64,000 bases of DNA, from the NCBI GenBank assembly GCA_900547745.1, contig URHT01000005.1:1-64000 (forward strand), read 5' to 3'. Position 1 is the first letter of the stretch. Every line of letters starts with the position of its first letter. Source of the DNA: an uncultured Eubacteriales bacterium (lineage in GTDB: Bacteria > Bacillota > Clostridia > Oscillospirales > Oscillospiraceae). Below the pieces are notes generated by a model. That model ran no database searches, was not told the origin of the DNA, and worked only from the letters and a program-made list of their open reading frames with translations. The position numbers and the translations under genes were made by a program. Shown here in pieces: positions 7,756 through 18,533 of this stretch.

Positions 7756-9072
7756 TTGAAATCACTGTCAGACCTGTGGGACAGCATCCTCGCCCGGCTC
7801 AGCGGGGAACTGTCCGACACCACCATCAAGACATGGTTCGACGAGATATCCGTGGTGACCATGGAGGATTCGGCGCTGGTGCTGCACTGCAGCAACGCCT
7901 TTAAGAAGAACACCGTGGAGGCCCGCTTCCTGCCCCAGATCAAGGCGGCGCTGAAGGACATCTTCTCCACGGACATGGAGGTGAAGATCCTCAACGACGA
8001 GCAGCTGGCCGCCTACCACGGCGTGGCCCCCGACCAGCCCGGCGACCTGTTCGACTCCGACGCCTTTACGTTTGAGACGTATGTGGTAGGGCCCCAGAAC
8101 AAGCTGGCCTACGCCGCCGCCAAATCCGTGGCGGAGAAGCCGGCGGAGAGCTACAACCCCCTGTTCATCTACGGCGATTCCGGTCTGGGCAAGACCCATC
8201 TGCTGTACGCCATCGCCCATCTGGTGAAGAAGCGCCGGCCGGAGGCCCGCATCGTCTACATTAAGGGCGACGACTTCACCAATGAGCTGGTCAGCTCCAT
8301 CCGGGAGAACCGCAACGCCGAGTTCCGGGAGAAATACCGGGAGGCCACGGTGCTGCTGGTGGACGATATCCAGTTCATCGCCGGCAAGATCCAGACGCAG
8401 GAGGAATTCTTCCACACCTTCAACACCCTGTACGAGTCCGGCAAGCAGATCGTGCTGACCTCCGACCGGCCGCCCAGGGAGATGACGCAGCTGGAGGATC
8501 GTCTGCGCACCCGGTTCGAGTGGGGTCTGATGGTGGACGTGGCGCCGCCGGACTTTGAGACGCGGCTGGCCATCATCCAGAACAAAGCCGCTGCGCTGGG
8601 CGTCAAGCTGCCCAATGAGGTTTCGGACTACATCGCGGAGAACGTCACCTCCAACGTGCGGCAGCTGGAGGGCACCCTCAACAAAATACTGGCCTACCGC
8701 GATCTGCTGGGGGATCAGGTGGACGAGGAGGCCGTGGGCCGCGCCGTCCGGGATATGCTGCTCAAGAGCAACGAATATGTGCCCTCGCCTAAGATCATCA
8801 TCAGCTATGTGGCCAAGTACTACCATCTGGACGAGGATACTATCCGGGGCCAGAGCCGGGGCCGCGACATCGTGGCGGCCCGTCAGGTGGCCATCTACCT
8901 GATCCGGCGGATGAACGCCCTGCCCATGAACGACATTGGCAAGGAGTTCAGCAACCGCGACCATACCACCATCCTCCATTCGCTGCAGAAGGTGGAGCAG
9001 CAGATGCAGACCGACCCGGCCTTCGCCGAGCGGGTCAAGGAAATCACCACCAACATCAACAACAAGCGGTGA
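7756..9072 (+). CDS. dnaA: Chromosomal replication initiator DnaA
   Basis: DnaA binds DnaA boxes, opens the origin and loads the helicase. The 438-residue protein has the N-terminal interaction domain (1-80), an AAA+ domain with Walker A GDSGLGKT (140-147) and Walker B LLVDDIQFI (DD at 203-204), and the C-terminal DNA-binding domain with SRGRDIVAARQVAIYL and the signature NRDHTTILHSL. The start is TTG at 7756, supported by AAAGGAG and by the position of the family N-terminus; a rare start codon often keeps DnaA levels low. It opens the rightward dnaA-dnaN-recF-gyrBA cluster. Confidence 0.98.
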   Translation: MKSLSDLWDSILARLSGELSDTTIKTWFDEISVVTMEDSALVLHCSNAFKKNTVEARFLPQIKAALKDIFSTDMEVKILNDEQLAAYHGVAPDQPGDLFDSDAFTFETYVVGPQNKLAYAAAKSVAEKPAESYNPLFIYGDSGLGKTHLLYAIAHLVKKRRPEARIVYIKGDDFTNELVSSIRENRNAEFREKYREATVLLVDDIQFIAGKIQTQEEFFHTFNTLYESGKQIVLTSDRPPREMTQLEDRLRTRFEWGLMVDVAPPDFETRLAIIQNKAAALGVKLPNEVSDYIAENVTSNVRQLEGTLNKILAYRDLLGDQVDEEAVGRAVRDMLLKSNEYVPSPKIIISYVAKYYHLDEDTIRGQSRGRDIVAARQVAIYLIRRMNALPMNDIGKEFSNRDHTTILHSLQKVEQQMQTDPAFAERVKEITTNINNKR

Positions 9073-9318
9073 GGTTTTCCACGAACGCTGTGAAATCCAC
9101 GGGGAAAACCTGTGGATAAACGGAAAAAGAGAAAAACAGTGGAAAAACTGCTCTGTGTTTCCAGAGAGGGTGTGGAAAGAAAACCCTTGGAAATACAGGA
9201 AAAAGCGCGGTTTTCCACAAAACGGTGTTCCTACGACTCCTGTTACTAAAAAATGATTAGTTTATGATTTGTTTTTGAGAAATATGCCTGCCAATTACAA
9301 GAAAGGAACGAGATCGAG
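9073..9318. other. oriC: Chromosomal replication origin oriC (dnaA-dnaN intergenic)
   Basis: The 246-base spacer holds a perfect DnaA box TGTGGATAA (9111-9119) and near matches TTTTCCACG (9075-9083), AGTGGAAAA (9138-9146), TGTGGAAAG (9171-9179) and TTTTCCACA (9211-9219). An AT-rich stretch follows at about 9241-9300, in a chromosome that is otherwise GC-rich, and is the likely unwinding element. Position between dnaA and dnaN matches the incC part of Bacillus oriC. The dnaA-rpmH spacer has no comparable box cluster. Confidence 0.88.
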
Positions 9319-10431
9319 ATGCTGAAATTTTCCTGTGAAAAGACACTGCTGCAGCAGGCCGTCAGTACCGTGTCCCGCGCCGTGGCCGCCAAAAGTTCCA
9401 TCCCTGCGCTGGAGGGTGTGCTGCTGGAGGGCGACACCCAGCTGACCCTGTCCGGCTATAATATGCAGACCGGTATCCGCACCGCCGTATCCGCCGAGAT
9501 CCATCAGGAGGGACGCATCGTCCTGAACGCCCGGCTGTTCGGCGAGATGATCCGCCGTCTGCCCGACGATATCGTGGTGTTCTCCGCCGACGAGAAGTAT
9601 GTGGTGAAGCTGGTCTGCGGCGACGCCAGCTTTGAGCTGCCCGGCCTGTCCGCCGACGATTATCCCGAGCTGCCCACCGTGGACGACGAGTTCTCCGTCT
9701 CCATCCAGCAAAAAACCATCAAGGCCATGATCAATCAGACCAGCTTTGCCGTGTCCACCAACGAGTCCCGGCCCATCCATACCGGCGCGCTGTTCGAGAT
9801 CGGGGATAACGGGCTGACCATGGTGGCGGTGGACGGCTTCCGTCTGGCGCTGCGCCGCGAACCGCTGGAGCGTATCGACGGCGGCGCGTTCCGCTTTGTG
9901 GCTCCCGGCGCGGCGCTGAACGAGGTGGAGAAGATCTGCGCCGACACCGACGCGCTGCTGACGGTGGTGCAGGGCAAGCGCCACCTGCTGTTCGAGGTGG
10001 AGAATACCCAGCTGATCTGCCGCCGTCTGGAGGGCGAATTTCTGGATTACCGCAACGCCATCCCCAAGAACAACCCCATCTGCGTGGAGGTGGAGACGAA
10101 GGCGCTGCTGGAGAGCCTCGACCGCGTGTCCGTGGTCATCAGCGAGAAGCTGAAAAGCCCGGTGCGCTGCCTGTTCGACGTTGACCGCGTCTATCTCTCC
10201 GCCCGCACCGGCAACGGCGAGGCCAAGGACATCTGCCCCATCAGCGGCGATGGCCAGCAGCTGGAGATCGGCTTCAACAACCGCTATCTCATGGACGCGC
10301 TGCGCTACGCCCCGGCTGACAAGGTGCATCTGCAGCTGAACACCGGCATTTCACCCTGCATCATCACGCCGGTGGAGGGCGGGGACGAGTTCCTTTATAT
10401 GGTGCTGCCCGTCAGGTTGAAAGCACAATAA
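9319..10431 (+). CDS. dnaN: DNA polymerase III beta sliding clamp
   Basis: The 370-residue protein is the ring-shaped processivity clamp. It begins MLKFSCEKTLLQQAVSTVSRAV and ends with FLYMVLPVRLK, the typical C-terminus that shapes the client-binding pocket. Three clamp repeats fit the length (beta clamps are about 365-380). An AAAGGAACG site precedes the ATG. It follows oriC directly, as in nearly all Firmicutes. Confidence 0.97.
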   Translation: MLKFSCEKTLLQQAVSTVSRAVAAKSSIPALEGVLLEGDTQLTLSGYNMQTGIRTAVSAEIHQEGRIVLNARLFGEMIRRLPDDIVVFSADEKYVVKLVCGDASFELPGLSADDYPELPTVDDEFSVSIQQKTIKAMINQTSFAVSTNESRPIHTGALFEIGDNGLTMVAVDGFRLALRREPLERIDGGAFRFVAPGAALNEVEKICADTDALLTVVQGKRHLLFEVENTQLICRRLEGEFLDYRNAIPKNNPICVEVETKALLESLDRVSVVISEKLKSPVRCLFDVDRVYLSARTGNGEAKDICPISGDGQQLEIGFNNRYLMDALRYAPADKVHLQLNTGISPCIITPVEGGDEFLYMVLPVRLKAQ

Positions 10432-10528
10432 GAAGGCATATTTTGCGGTCTGCCTGCGTCCGGCGTCCTTGACGCACAAAAAGTAAGCCGGCATCCGCCG
10501 GCCGCCGGCAGCACACAAAAGCGCTCCT

Positions 10529-10556
10529 TTTATACAAAGTAGTGTAAGGATATAAT
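10529..10556 (+). promoter_or_regulatory. Promoter ahead of yaaA-recF
   Basis: TTTATA (10529-10534), 16 bases, perfect TATAAT (10551-10556). The expected transcription start falls on or next to the yaaA ATG at 10563, so transcripts from here could be leaderless. Confidence 0.6.
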
Positions 10557-10562
10557 ACAGAT

Positions 10563-10781
10563 ATGGAAAACATCGAGATCACAACGGAATATATCAAGCT
10601 GCAGGATCTGCTGAAGTTCGCGGCGGCGGTACAGACCGGCGGCGAGGCCAAGGTCGTCATCCAGGAGGGCGGCGTCACGGTAAACGGCGAGGTCTGCACC
10701 ATGCGGGGCAGGAAGATACGTCCCGGCGACGACGTGTGCTTCGACGGACGGCACTACGCGGTCATCTATGCGGATCGATAA
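10563..10781 (+). CDS. yaaA: S4-domain RNA-binding protein YaaA
   Basis: The 72-residue protein is a single S4 domain: YIKLQDLLKFAAAVQTGGEAK, then VTVNGEVCTMRGRKIRPGD. The family is thought to bind RNA, possibly in ribosome assembly, and sits between dnaN and recF in many Firmicutes. Only a weak AAGGA (10546-10550) lies upstream. It overlaps recF by 14 bases. Confidence 0.9.
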   Translation: MENIEITTEYIKLQDLLKFAAAVQTGGEAKVVIQEGGVTVNGEVCTMRGRKIRPGDDVCFDGRHYAVIYADR

Positions 10782-11871
10782 GCTGACGCTGGACGGCTGG
10801 CGTAACTACCGGCGGCAGACGCTGGACTTCGACGGAAGCTGCAACGTCATTTACGGAGAGAACGCACAGGGCAAGACCAATCTGCTGGAGGCCATGGTGT
10901 ACCTGTCCTGCGGCAAAAGCCCCCGCGCCCACGGCGACCGGGAGCTTATCGGCTTTGACCGGCAGGAGGCGTCCGTCACGGCGCAGCTGCTGTCACGGGA
11001 ACGGGTGTTCACCACGGACATACAGCTTTTCCGGGGCAGGCGGCGAAAGATGACGGTGAACGGCGTGCCGGCCAAGACCAGCGCGGCGCTGTCCGATGTG
11101 CTGCACACCGTGTTCTTCTGCCCGGAGGATCTGTTTCTCATACGGGCAGGCGCAGCGGAGCGGCGGCGGTTCATGGATCTGTCCCTGTGCCAGCTGCGGC
11201 CCCGGTACGCCGAGGCGCTGGCGGAGTACGGGCGGCTGTACGAGCACAAGACCCGCATCCTGCGGGACAGTGAGGAGAAGCCCCAGCTGCTGGAGCTGCT
11301 GCCGGAGTTCAACCAGCGGCTGTGCCGCGTGGGCGCGGTGCTCATCGGCTATCGGGCGCGGTTCTGCGCGGCGCTGGCGGAGTATGCCCGGCAGGCCCAT
11401 TTTGAGTGCTCCGGCCAGCGGGAGGAGCTGACGCTGTGCTACCAGACCGTCAAGACCGTGGAGGACGCCTTCGCGCCGCAGGAGGACATCTATCAGGCGC
11501 TGCGGCGCCATCAGGAGACGCATCTGGCGGCGGAGCGGGCCAGTAGATTGTGCCTGTCCGGGCCACACAAGGACGATGTGGAGGTGCTTATCAACGGGCG
11601 AAGCGCCCGGCAATACGGCTCGCAGGGGCAGGTAAGGACGGCGGCGCTGAGTCTGAAGCTGGCGGAGCGGGAGATACACAAAAACGCGGTGGGGGAGTAC
11701 CCGTTGATGCTGCTGGACGACGTGCTCAGCGAGCTTGACCCCCGGCGGCAGGAGTATGTGCTCAACCGGATACGGGGCGGACAGGTGTTCATCACCTGCT
11801 GTGAGAACGACCGGCTGGACACCATGCTGCGGGGCCGCGTGTTCCATATACGGGACGGGGAGGTGCTGTGA
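10768..11871 (+). CDS. recF: DNA replication and repair protein RecF
   Basis: RecF is an SMC-like ATPase that helps load RecA at gaps together with RecO and RecR. The 367-residue protein has Walker A GENAQGKTN near residue 30, the ABC signature-like SQGQVRTAALSL, and Walker B LLDDVLSELD near residue 310. The ATG at 10768 lies inside yaaA and gives the canonical start MRIDKLTLDGWRNY. Its stop overlaps the next start (TGATG). Confidence 0.96.
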   Translation: MRIDKLTLDGWRNYRRQTLDFDGSCNVIYGENAQGKTNLLEAMVYLSCGKSPRAHGDRELIGFDRQEASVTAQLLSRERVFTTDIQLFRGRRRKMTVNGVPAKTSAALSDVLHTVFFCPEDLFLIRAGAAERRRFMDLSLCQLRPRYAEALAEYGRLYEHKTRILRDSEEKPQLLELLPEFNQRLCRVGAVLIGYRARFCAALAEYARQAHFECSGQREELTLCYQTVKTVEDAFAPQEDIYQALRRHQETHLAAERASRLCLSGPHKDDVEVLINGRSARQYGSQGQVRTAALSLKLAEREIHKNAVGEYPLMLLDDVLSELDPRRQEYVLNRIRGGQVFITCCENDRLDTMLRGRVFHIRDGEVL

Positions 11872-12134
11872 TGGCGTACCTGCACATCGGGCAGAACGTG
11901 ATGCTGGAGGAAAAGCGCATCATCGGCATCTTTGATCTGGACAACACGTCCACGTCCAAAAAAACAAGGGAGTTTCTGAATGCCGCGGAGGAAGAGGGCG
12001 TGGTGCAGACCGCCTGTGAGGACATTCCCAAGTCCTTTGTGGTGTGCGACCACCCCTACCACCGGCAGATCATCTATATATCCCAGCTGAATTCCCAGAC
12101 GCTGCTCAAACGCGCTGAGGGGAAAGGAGAATAA
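11871..12134 (+). CDS. remB: RemB-like regulator (DUF370, YaaB)
   Basis: An 87-residue protein of the DUF370 family, with MAYLHIGQNVMLEEKRIIGIFDLDN at the start (shown in part: MAYLHIGQN) and KSFVVCDHPYHRQIIYIS near the end. In Bacillus this gene lies between recF and gyrB and RemB relates to the RemA matrix regulator. A GTG one codon upstream is possible, but ATG 11871 has GGGGAGGT at good spacing. It overlaps the recF stop. Confidence 0.88.
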   Translation: MAYLHIGQNVMLEEKRIIGIFDLDNTSTSKKTREFLNAAEEEGVVQTACEDIPKSFVVCDHPYHRQIIYISQLNSQTLLKRAEGKGE

Positions 12135-12137
12135 TAT

Positions 12138-14072
12138 ATGGCAGATATGGAAAAGACCGTCGTGGCCAATGAGTACAACGCGGCGGAAATACAGGTATTG
12201 GAGGGGCTGGAGGCCGTGCGCAAGCGGCCGGGCATGTATATCGGCTCCACCAGTGCCAGCGGCCTGCACCATCTGGTATACGAGATCGTGGACAACTCCA
12301 TCGACGAGGCGTTGGCCGGCTACTGCACCGATATCACCGTGACCATCAACGAGGGCAATACCATCACCGTGGCGGATAACGGCCGCGGTATCCCCGTGGA
12401 CATTCAGGCCCAGACGGGCCGTCCCGCGCTGGAGGTGGTGTTTACCGTGCTCCACGCCGGCGGTAAGTTCGGCGGCGGCGGCTATAAGGTGTCCGGCGGC
12501 CTGCACGGCGTGGGCGCCAGCGTGGTCAACGCCCTTAGCGAGTGGCTGACCGTGCAGGTACACAAGGACGGCAGGATCTACGAGATGCGATTCTCCCGGG
12601 GACATATTACGCAGGAGATGAAGGTCGTAGGTGAGACGGACCATACCGGCACCACCGTCACCTTTAAGCCCGACCCGGAGATGTTCGATACGCTGGATTA
12701 CGAATATGAGACGCTGCACACCCGTATGCGGGAGCAGGCATTCCTCAACGCCGGCCTGCGCATCACCATTACCGATGCGCGGCCCGGTATGGAGCAGTCC
12801 GAGACCATGTGCTATGAGGGCGGCATTCGGGAGTTCGTCACGTTTATCAACCGCAACAAGACCCCGCTCCACGAGGAGGTCATCTATCTCTCCGGCGCCA
12901 AGGGCGACAGCACGGCGGAGATCGCCATGCAGTACAACGACGGCTACAACGAGACGCTGGTATCCTTCGCCAACGACATCCACACACCGGAGGGCGGTAT
13001 GCACGAGACGGGCTTCAAGGCGGCCCTGACCCGTGTGCTCAACGCCTATGGCCTGAAATACGGCCTGATCAAGGAGGGCGACAAGGTGTCCGGCGAGGAC
13101 GTCCGGGAGGGCATCACCGCCGTGATCTCCGTGAAGCTGACGGAGGCCCAGTTCGAGGGACAGACCAAGGCCAAGCTGGGCAACGCCCACATCCGCACGC
13201 TGGTGGACGGCATCGTCAACGACCAGCTGGCGGTGTATCTGGAGGAGCACCCCGTGGTGGCCCGCACCATTCTGGATAAGGCCATGACCGCCAACCGCGC
13301 CCGGGAGGCGGCCCGCAAGGCCCGTGAGTCCATCCGCCGCAAGACGGTGCTGGGCGGCGCGGCCATGCCGGACAAGCTGCGGGACTGCAACGAGAACAAC
13401 CCCGAGCTGACGGAGCTGTACATTGTGGAGGGCGACTCCGCAGGCGGCTCCGCCACGGCGGGACGGGACAGCCGTTTTCAAGCTATTCTGCCTCTATGGG
13501 GAAAGATGCTCAACGTGGAAAAGGCACGGGTGGACAAGGTCTACGGCAACGACAAGCTCCAGCCTGTCATCATCGCGCTGGGCGCCGGTATCGGCGAGGA
13601 GTTCGATGAGAACAAGCTGCGCTACCACAAGATCATCATCATGGCAGATGCCGATGTGGACGGCGCCCATATCCGCACCCTGCTGCTGACCTTCTTTTTC
13701 CGGTATATGCGGCCCCTCATCGAGGAGGGCTACGTCTACTCCGCCGTGCCGCCGCTTTATAAGCTGACACGGGGCAAGACCGCCCGTGTGGCATATTCCG
13801 ACGAGGAGCGTGATCGTATCTCTGCCGAGATGCGGGGCGGCAACCCCAACGTAGTCATCAACATCAGCCGGTTCAAGGGCCTTGGCGAGATGGATGCCCA
13901 CGAGCTGTGGGAGACGACCATGGATCCCACCACCCGCACCCTGCGGCGCATCACGCTGGATGACGCCGTGAAGGCCGACGCCACCTTTACCGTCCTCATG
14001 GGTGAGAAGGTGGAGCCGCGCAAGGAATTTATCGAGCGCAAAGCACAGTACGCCGTGAATCTGGACTATTAA
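12138..14072 (+). CDS. gyrB: DNA gyrase subunit B
   Basis: GyrB powers negative supercoiling by ATP hydrolysis. The 644-residue protein shows the GHKL ATP site (DNSIDEALAGYC, ADNGRGIP, SGGLHGVGASVVNAL) and the TOPRIM metal site (VEGDSAGGSA and IMADADVDGAHIRTLLL). Length fits Gram-positive GyrB without the proteobacterial insertion. The start follows GGAAAGGAG. It lies 3 bases after remB and 15 before gyrA. Confidence 0.98.
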   Translation: MADMEKTVVANEYNAAEIQVLEGLEAVRKRPGMYIGSTSASGLHHLVYEIVDNSIDEALAGYCTDITVTINEGNTITVADNGRGIPVDIQAQTGRPALEVVFTVLHAGGKFGGGGYKVSGGLHGVGASVVNALSEWLTVQVHKDGRIYEMRFSRGHITQEMKVVGETDHTGTTVTFKPDPEMFDTLDYEYETLHTRMREQAFLNAGLRITITDARPGMEQSETMCYEGGIREFVTFINRNKTPLHEEVIYLSGAKGDSTAEIAMQYNDGYNETLVSFANDIHTPEGGMHETGFKAALTRVLNAYGLKYGLIKEGDKVSGEDVREGITAVISVKLTEAQFEGQTKAKLGNAHIRTLVDGIVNDQLAVYLEEHPVVARTILDKAMTANRAREAARKARESIRRKTVLGGAAMPDKLRDCNENNPELTELYIVEGDSAGGSATAGRDSRFQAILPLWGKMLNVEKARVDKVYGNDKLQPVIIALGAGIGEEFDENKLRYHKIIIMADADVDGAHIRTLLLTFFFRYMRPLIEEGYVYSAVPPLYKLTRGKTARVAYSDEERDRISAEMRGGNPNVVINISRFKGLGEMDAHELWETTMDPTTRTLRRITLDDAVKADATFTVLMGEKVEPRKEFIERKAQYAVNLDY

Positions 14073-14087
14073 GGAGGGCTGGAATAT

Positions 14088-16576
<2,489 letters not shown>

Positions 16577-16580
<4 letters not shown>

Positions 16581-16918
16581 GCAGTGCGCCCCGGGAGGCC
16601 ATGGTGCCTCTGACCCGCTGGCAGTATTTCACCAAGACGCTGTACCACAACGCGGCGGCCAAGACCCTGTTCGTCTACAACAAGGTCATCTACGAGAAGG
16701 ACGAGGCCCTCCAGCAGATCGAGGAGGTCAACAGCCGCATCAATATGGTGCTGCTGCTGGTGCTGCTGGTGATGTTCTTCACCGCCAGCACCATGAGAAA
16801 TATCTATATCATCGTGGCGGGCATGGCGGTCATCGTGGCCGGGGAGATCGTGCGTCTGCTGCGTCTGCCCAGGGATATCAAGGCCCACCTCACCGACACG
16901 GGGCGGCGGGAGCGCTGA
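16577..16918 (+). CDS. Small membrane protein of unknown function after gyrA
   Basis: A 113-residue protein translationally coupled to gyrA (ATGA overlap). Residues 1-55 are soluble and charged; two hydrophobic segments follow (about 57-72, [14 protein letters not shown], and 76-93, [17 protein letters not shown]), with a basic tail. The topology suggests a hairpin anchored in the membrane with both ends in the cytoplasm. I do not recognise the family. It ends 2 bases before trmO. Confidence 0.8.
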
Positions 16919-16920
16919 CC

Positions 16921-17592
16921 ATGGCGGACATCACACCCATCGCCCGCATTGAAACGCCCTTTGCGGAGAAATTTGGCGTCCCACGGCAGAGCGGCGTGGC
17001 CGACTGCCCCGGCCGCATCGTCTTTGAACCGCCCTACCGCCAGCCGGAGGCCCTGCGGGGGCTGGAGGATTTTTCCCACATCTGGCTGATCTGGCAGTTT
17101 GACCGAGCGCTGCGGCAGGACTGGTCGCCTACTGTTCGGCCGCCCCGTCTGGGGGGCAACGCCCGCATGGGCGTGTTTGCCACCCGGTCGCCCTTCCGGC
17201 CTAACGGGCTGGGGCTGTCCTCCGTGTCGCTGACGCGCATCGAGTGGGACACACCGGAGGGGCCTGTGCTTCACGTCCGGGGCGCCGATCTGGTCAGCGG
17301 AACGCCCATCTTCGATATTAAGCCGTATCTTGCGTATACAGACAGCCATCCCGATGCCGCCGGCGGCTTTACCGCCGGTCTGGCGGGGGAACGGCTGGCC
17401 GTGTCGTGCCCGGTGGAGCTGCTGGAGGCGCTGCCGCCGGAGCAGCGGGAGGGGCTGCTGTCCGTGCTGGCCAACGATCCCCGGCCACGGTATCAGGACG
17501 ACCCCCAGCGGATCTACGGCATGACCTACGGCGGGCGGAACGTCCGCTTTCGCGTGGAGGGCGGTGTGCTGACCGTTCTGGGGGTGGAATAA
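16921..17592 (+). CDS. trmO: tRNA (t6A37) methyltransferase TrmO
   Basis: TrmO methylates threonylcarbamoyl-adenosine at position 37 of certain tRNAs using SAM. The 223-residue protein begins with the TsaA fold ([20 protein letters not shown]) and has [19 protein letters not shown] and [19 protein letters not shown], both family signatures. Length fits the bacterial enzyme with its C-terminal extension. It is the last gene of the run that begins at gyrB. A 136-base gap then leads to rnhA, with no clear terminator. Confidence 0.93.
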   Translation: MADITPIARIETPFAEKFGVPRQSGVADCPGRIVFEPPYRQPEALRGLEDFSHIWLIWQFDRALRQDWSPTVRPPRLGGNARMGVFATRSPFRPNGLGLSSVSLTRIEWDTPEGPVLHVRGADLVSGTPIFDIKPYLAYTDSHPDAAGGFTAGLAGERLAVSCPVELLEALPPEQREGLLSVLANDPRPRYQDDPQRIYGMTYGGRNVRFRVEGGVLTVLGVE

Positions 17593-17728
17593 GGCGGGCG
17601 CGTTCCGCGCCCCGGCGCGGCTCAGAGAGCCGCTGAAAGAAATGGGGACGTCGGAGACAGGAGGTGTCCGCCGGCGTGGGAGAAGCAAGACCTATAAAAC
17701 AGGAGAGACAGCGAGGAACGAGAAACGG

Positions 17729-18166
17729 ATGAAAACAGTTGAAATATACACAGACGGCGCTTGCAGCGGCAATCCCGGACCCGGCGGCTGGGGGGCTATC
17801 CTCCGCTATAGGGACACGGAAAAGGAGCTGTCCGGCGGCGCGGCCGATACCACCAACAACCGCATGGAGCTAACCGCCGTTATCAAGGCGCTGGCCCTGC
17901 TGAAGGAGCCATGCGTGGTGGAGCTGTACTCAGATTCCAAGTACGTCATCGACGGGCTGTCCAAGGGCTGGGCCAAGGGTTGGCAGAAGCGGGGCTGGAT
18001 AAAATCCGACAAGAAACCGGCGCTGAACCCCGACCTGTGGGAGCGCCTGCTGGAACTCACCGACCGGCACGAGATGCGCTATCACTGGGTCAAGGGCCAC
18101 GCGGAGAACGAGAAGAACAACCGCTGTGACCAGATGGCCGTGGCGGAGAGCAAAAAATTTCAGTAA
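17729..18166 (+). CDS. rnhA: Ribonuclease HI
   Basis: RNase HI cleaves RNA in RNA-DNA hybrids. The 145-residue protein carries the catalytic carboxylates in [17 protein letters not shown] (Asp), [10 protein letters not shown] (Glu) and [10 protein letters not shown] (Asp), plus the basic handle [16 protein letters not shown] and the final NNRCDQMA (Asp). The start ATG 17729 follows GAGGAACG; an in-frame extension to 17642 is out of family range. Confidence 0.95.
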   Translation: MKTVEIYTDGACSGNPGPGGWGAILRYRDTEKELSGGAADTTNNRMELTAVIKALALLKEPCVVELYSDSKYVIDGLSKGWAKGWQKRGWIKSDKKPALNPDLWERLLELTDRHEMRYHWVKGHAENEKNNRCDQMAVAESKKFQ

Positions 18167-18300
18167 GAAACGGGGAAATTCACAAAAAGTTCATGGGCGA
18201 TTCATGATTCGGCCAATTTTGCCGGGTAATATAGCATCATCCAAAGGAACTTCCCTTCCTTATGTGATTTTCTCTCTCTCCTAACACACAAAACACACAG
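18167..18300. other. rnhA downstream region
   Basis: AT-richer than its surroundings, with pyrimidine runs such as CTCTCTCTCC. I see no gene, and no promoter I can support. Confidence 0.4.
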
Positions 18301-18331
18301 AAAAAGCCTCGCCGTCACGGCGGGGCTTTTT
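18301..18331. terminator. Intrinsic terminator after rnhA
   Basis: A 14-bp stem with a TCA loop, flanked by A5 and T5, so it can work in both directions. Confidence 0.85.
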
Positions 18332-18474
18332 CTGTCGCTGGAGGATGCGCTGCTTTTGCAGGGCGATGTGAGGGCACACCGCCCTACGAGAGAGGATGAA
18401 AGACATGTGGATGCCGCGGCCCAGCGGGCCGCACATGGGCCCCGCCCTGCGGGGTGCGTGCGGAACATATAACA
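18332..18474. repeat. GC-rich intergenic element with nested inverted repeats
   Basis: Between two terminators lies a stretch with short inverted repeats, for example GGGCGATGTG...CGCCCTA at about 18360-18386, GCGGCCCAGCGGGCCGC at 18416-18432 and CCCCGCCCTGCGGGG at 18440-18454. It has no coding frame with a ribosome site. It resembles the small dispersed intergenic repeats common in this group, but one copy cannot prove that. Confidence 0.35.
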
Positions 18475-18503
18475 AAAAAGAGAGCCTTTGCGGCTCTCTT
18501 TTT
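18475..18503. terminator. Terminator of the MATE gene
   Basis: Twelve-bp stem (18475-18486 with 18492-18503) with A5 on one side and T5 on the other. It lies 31 bases after the minus-strand stop at 18534. Confidence 0.85.
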
Positions 18504-18533
18504 ACTTTCTGTTTTACTTACGCGCTGCTGAAT

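Noticed and set aside
11511..13481. A 656-codon minus-strand frame opposite recF/gyrB
   Set aside because: It is antisense to clearly conserved RecF, RemB and GyrB and has Val/His/Gly-rich composition; no ribosome site.
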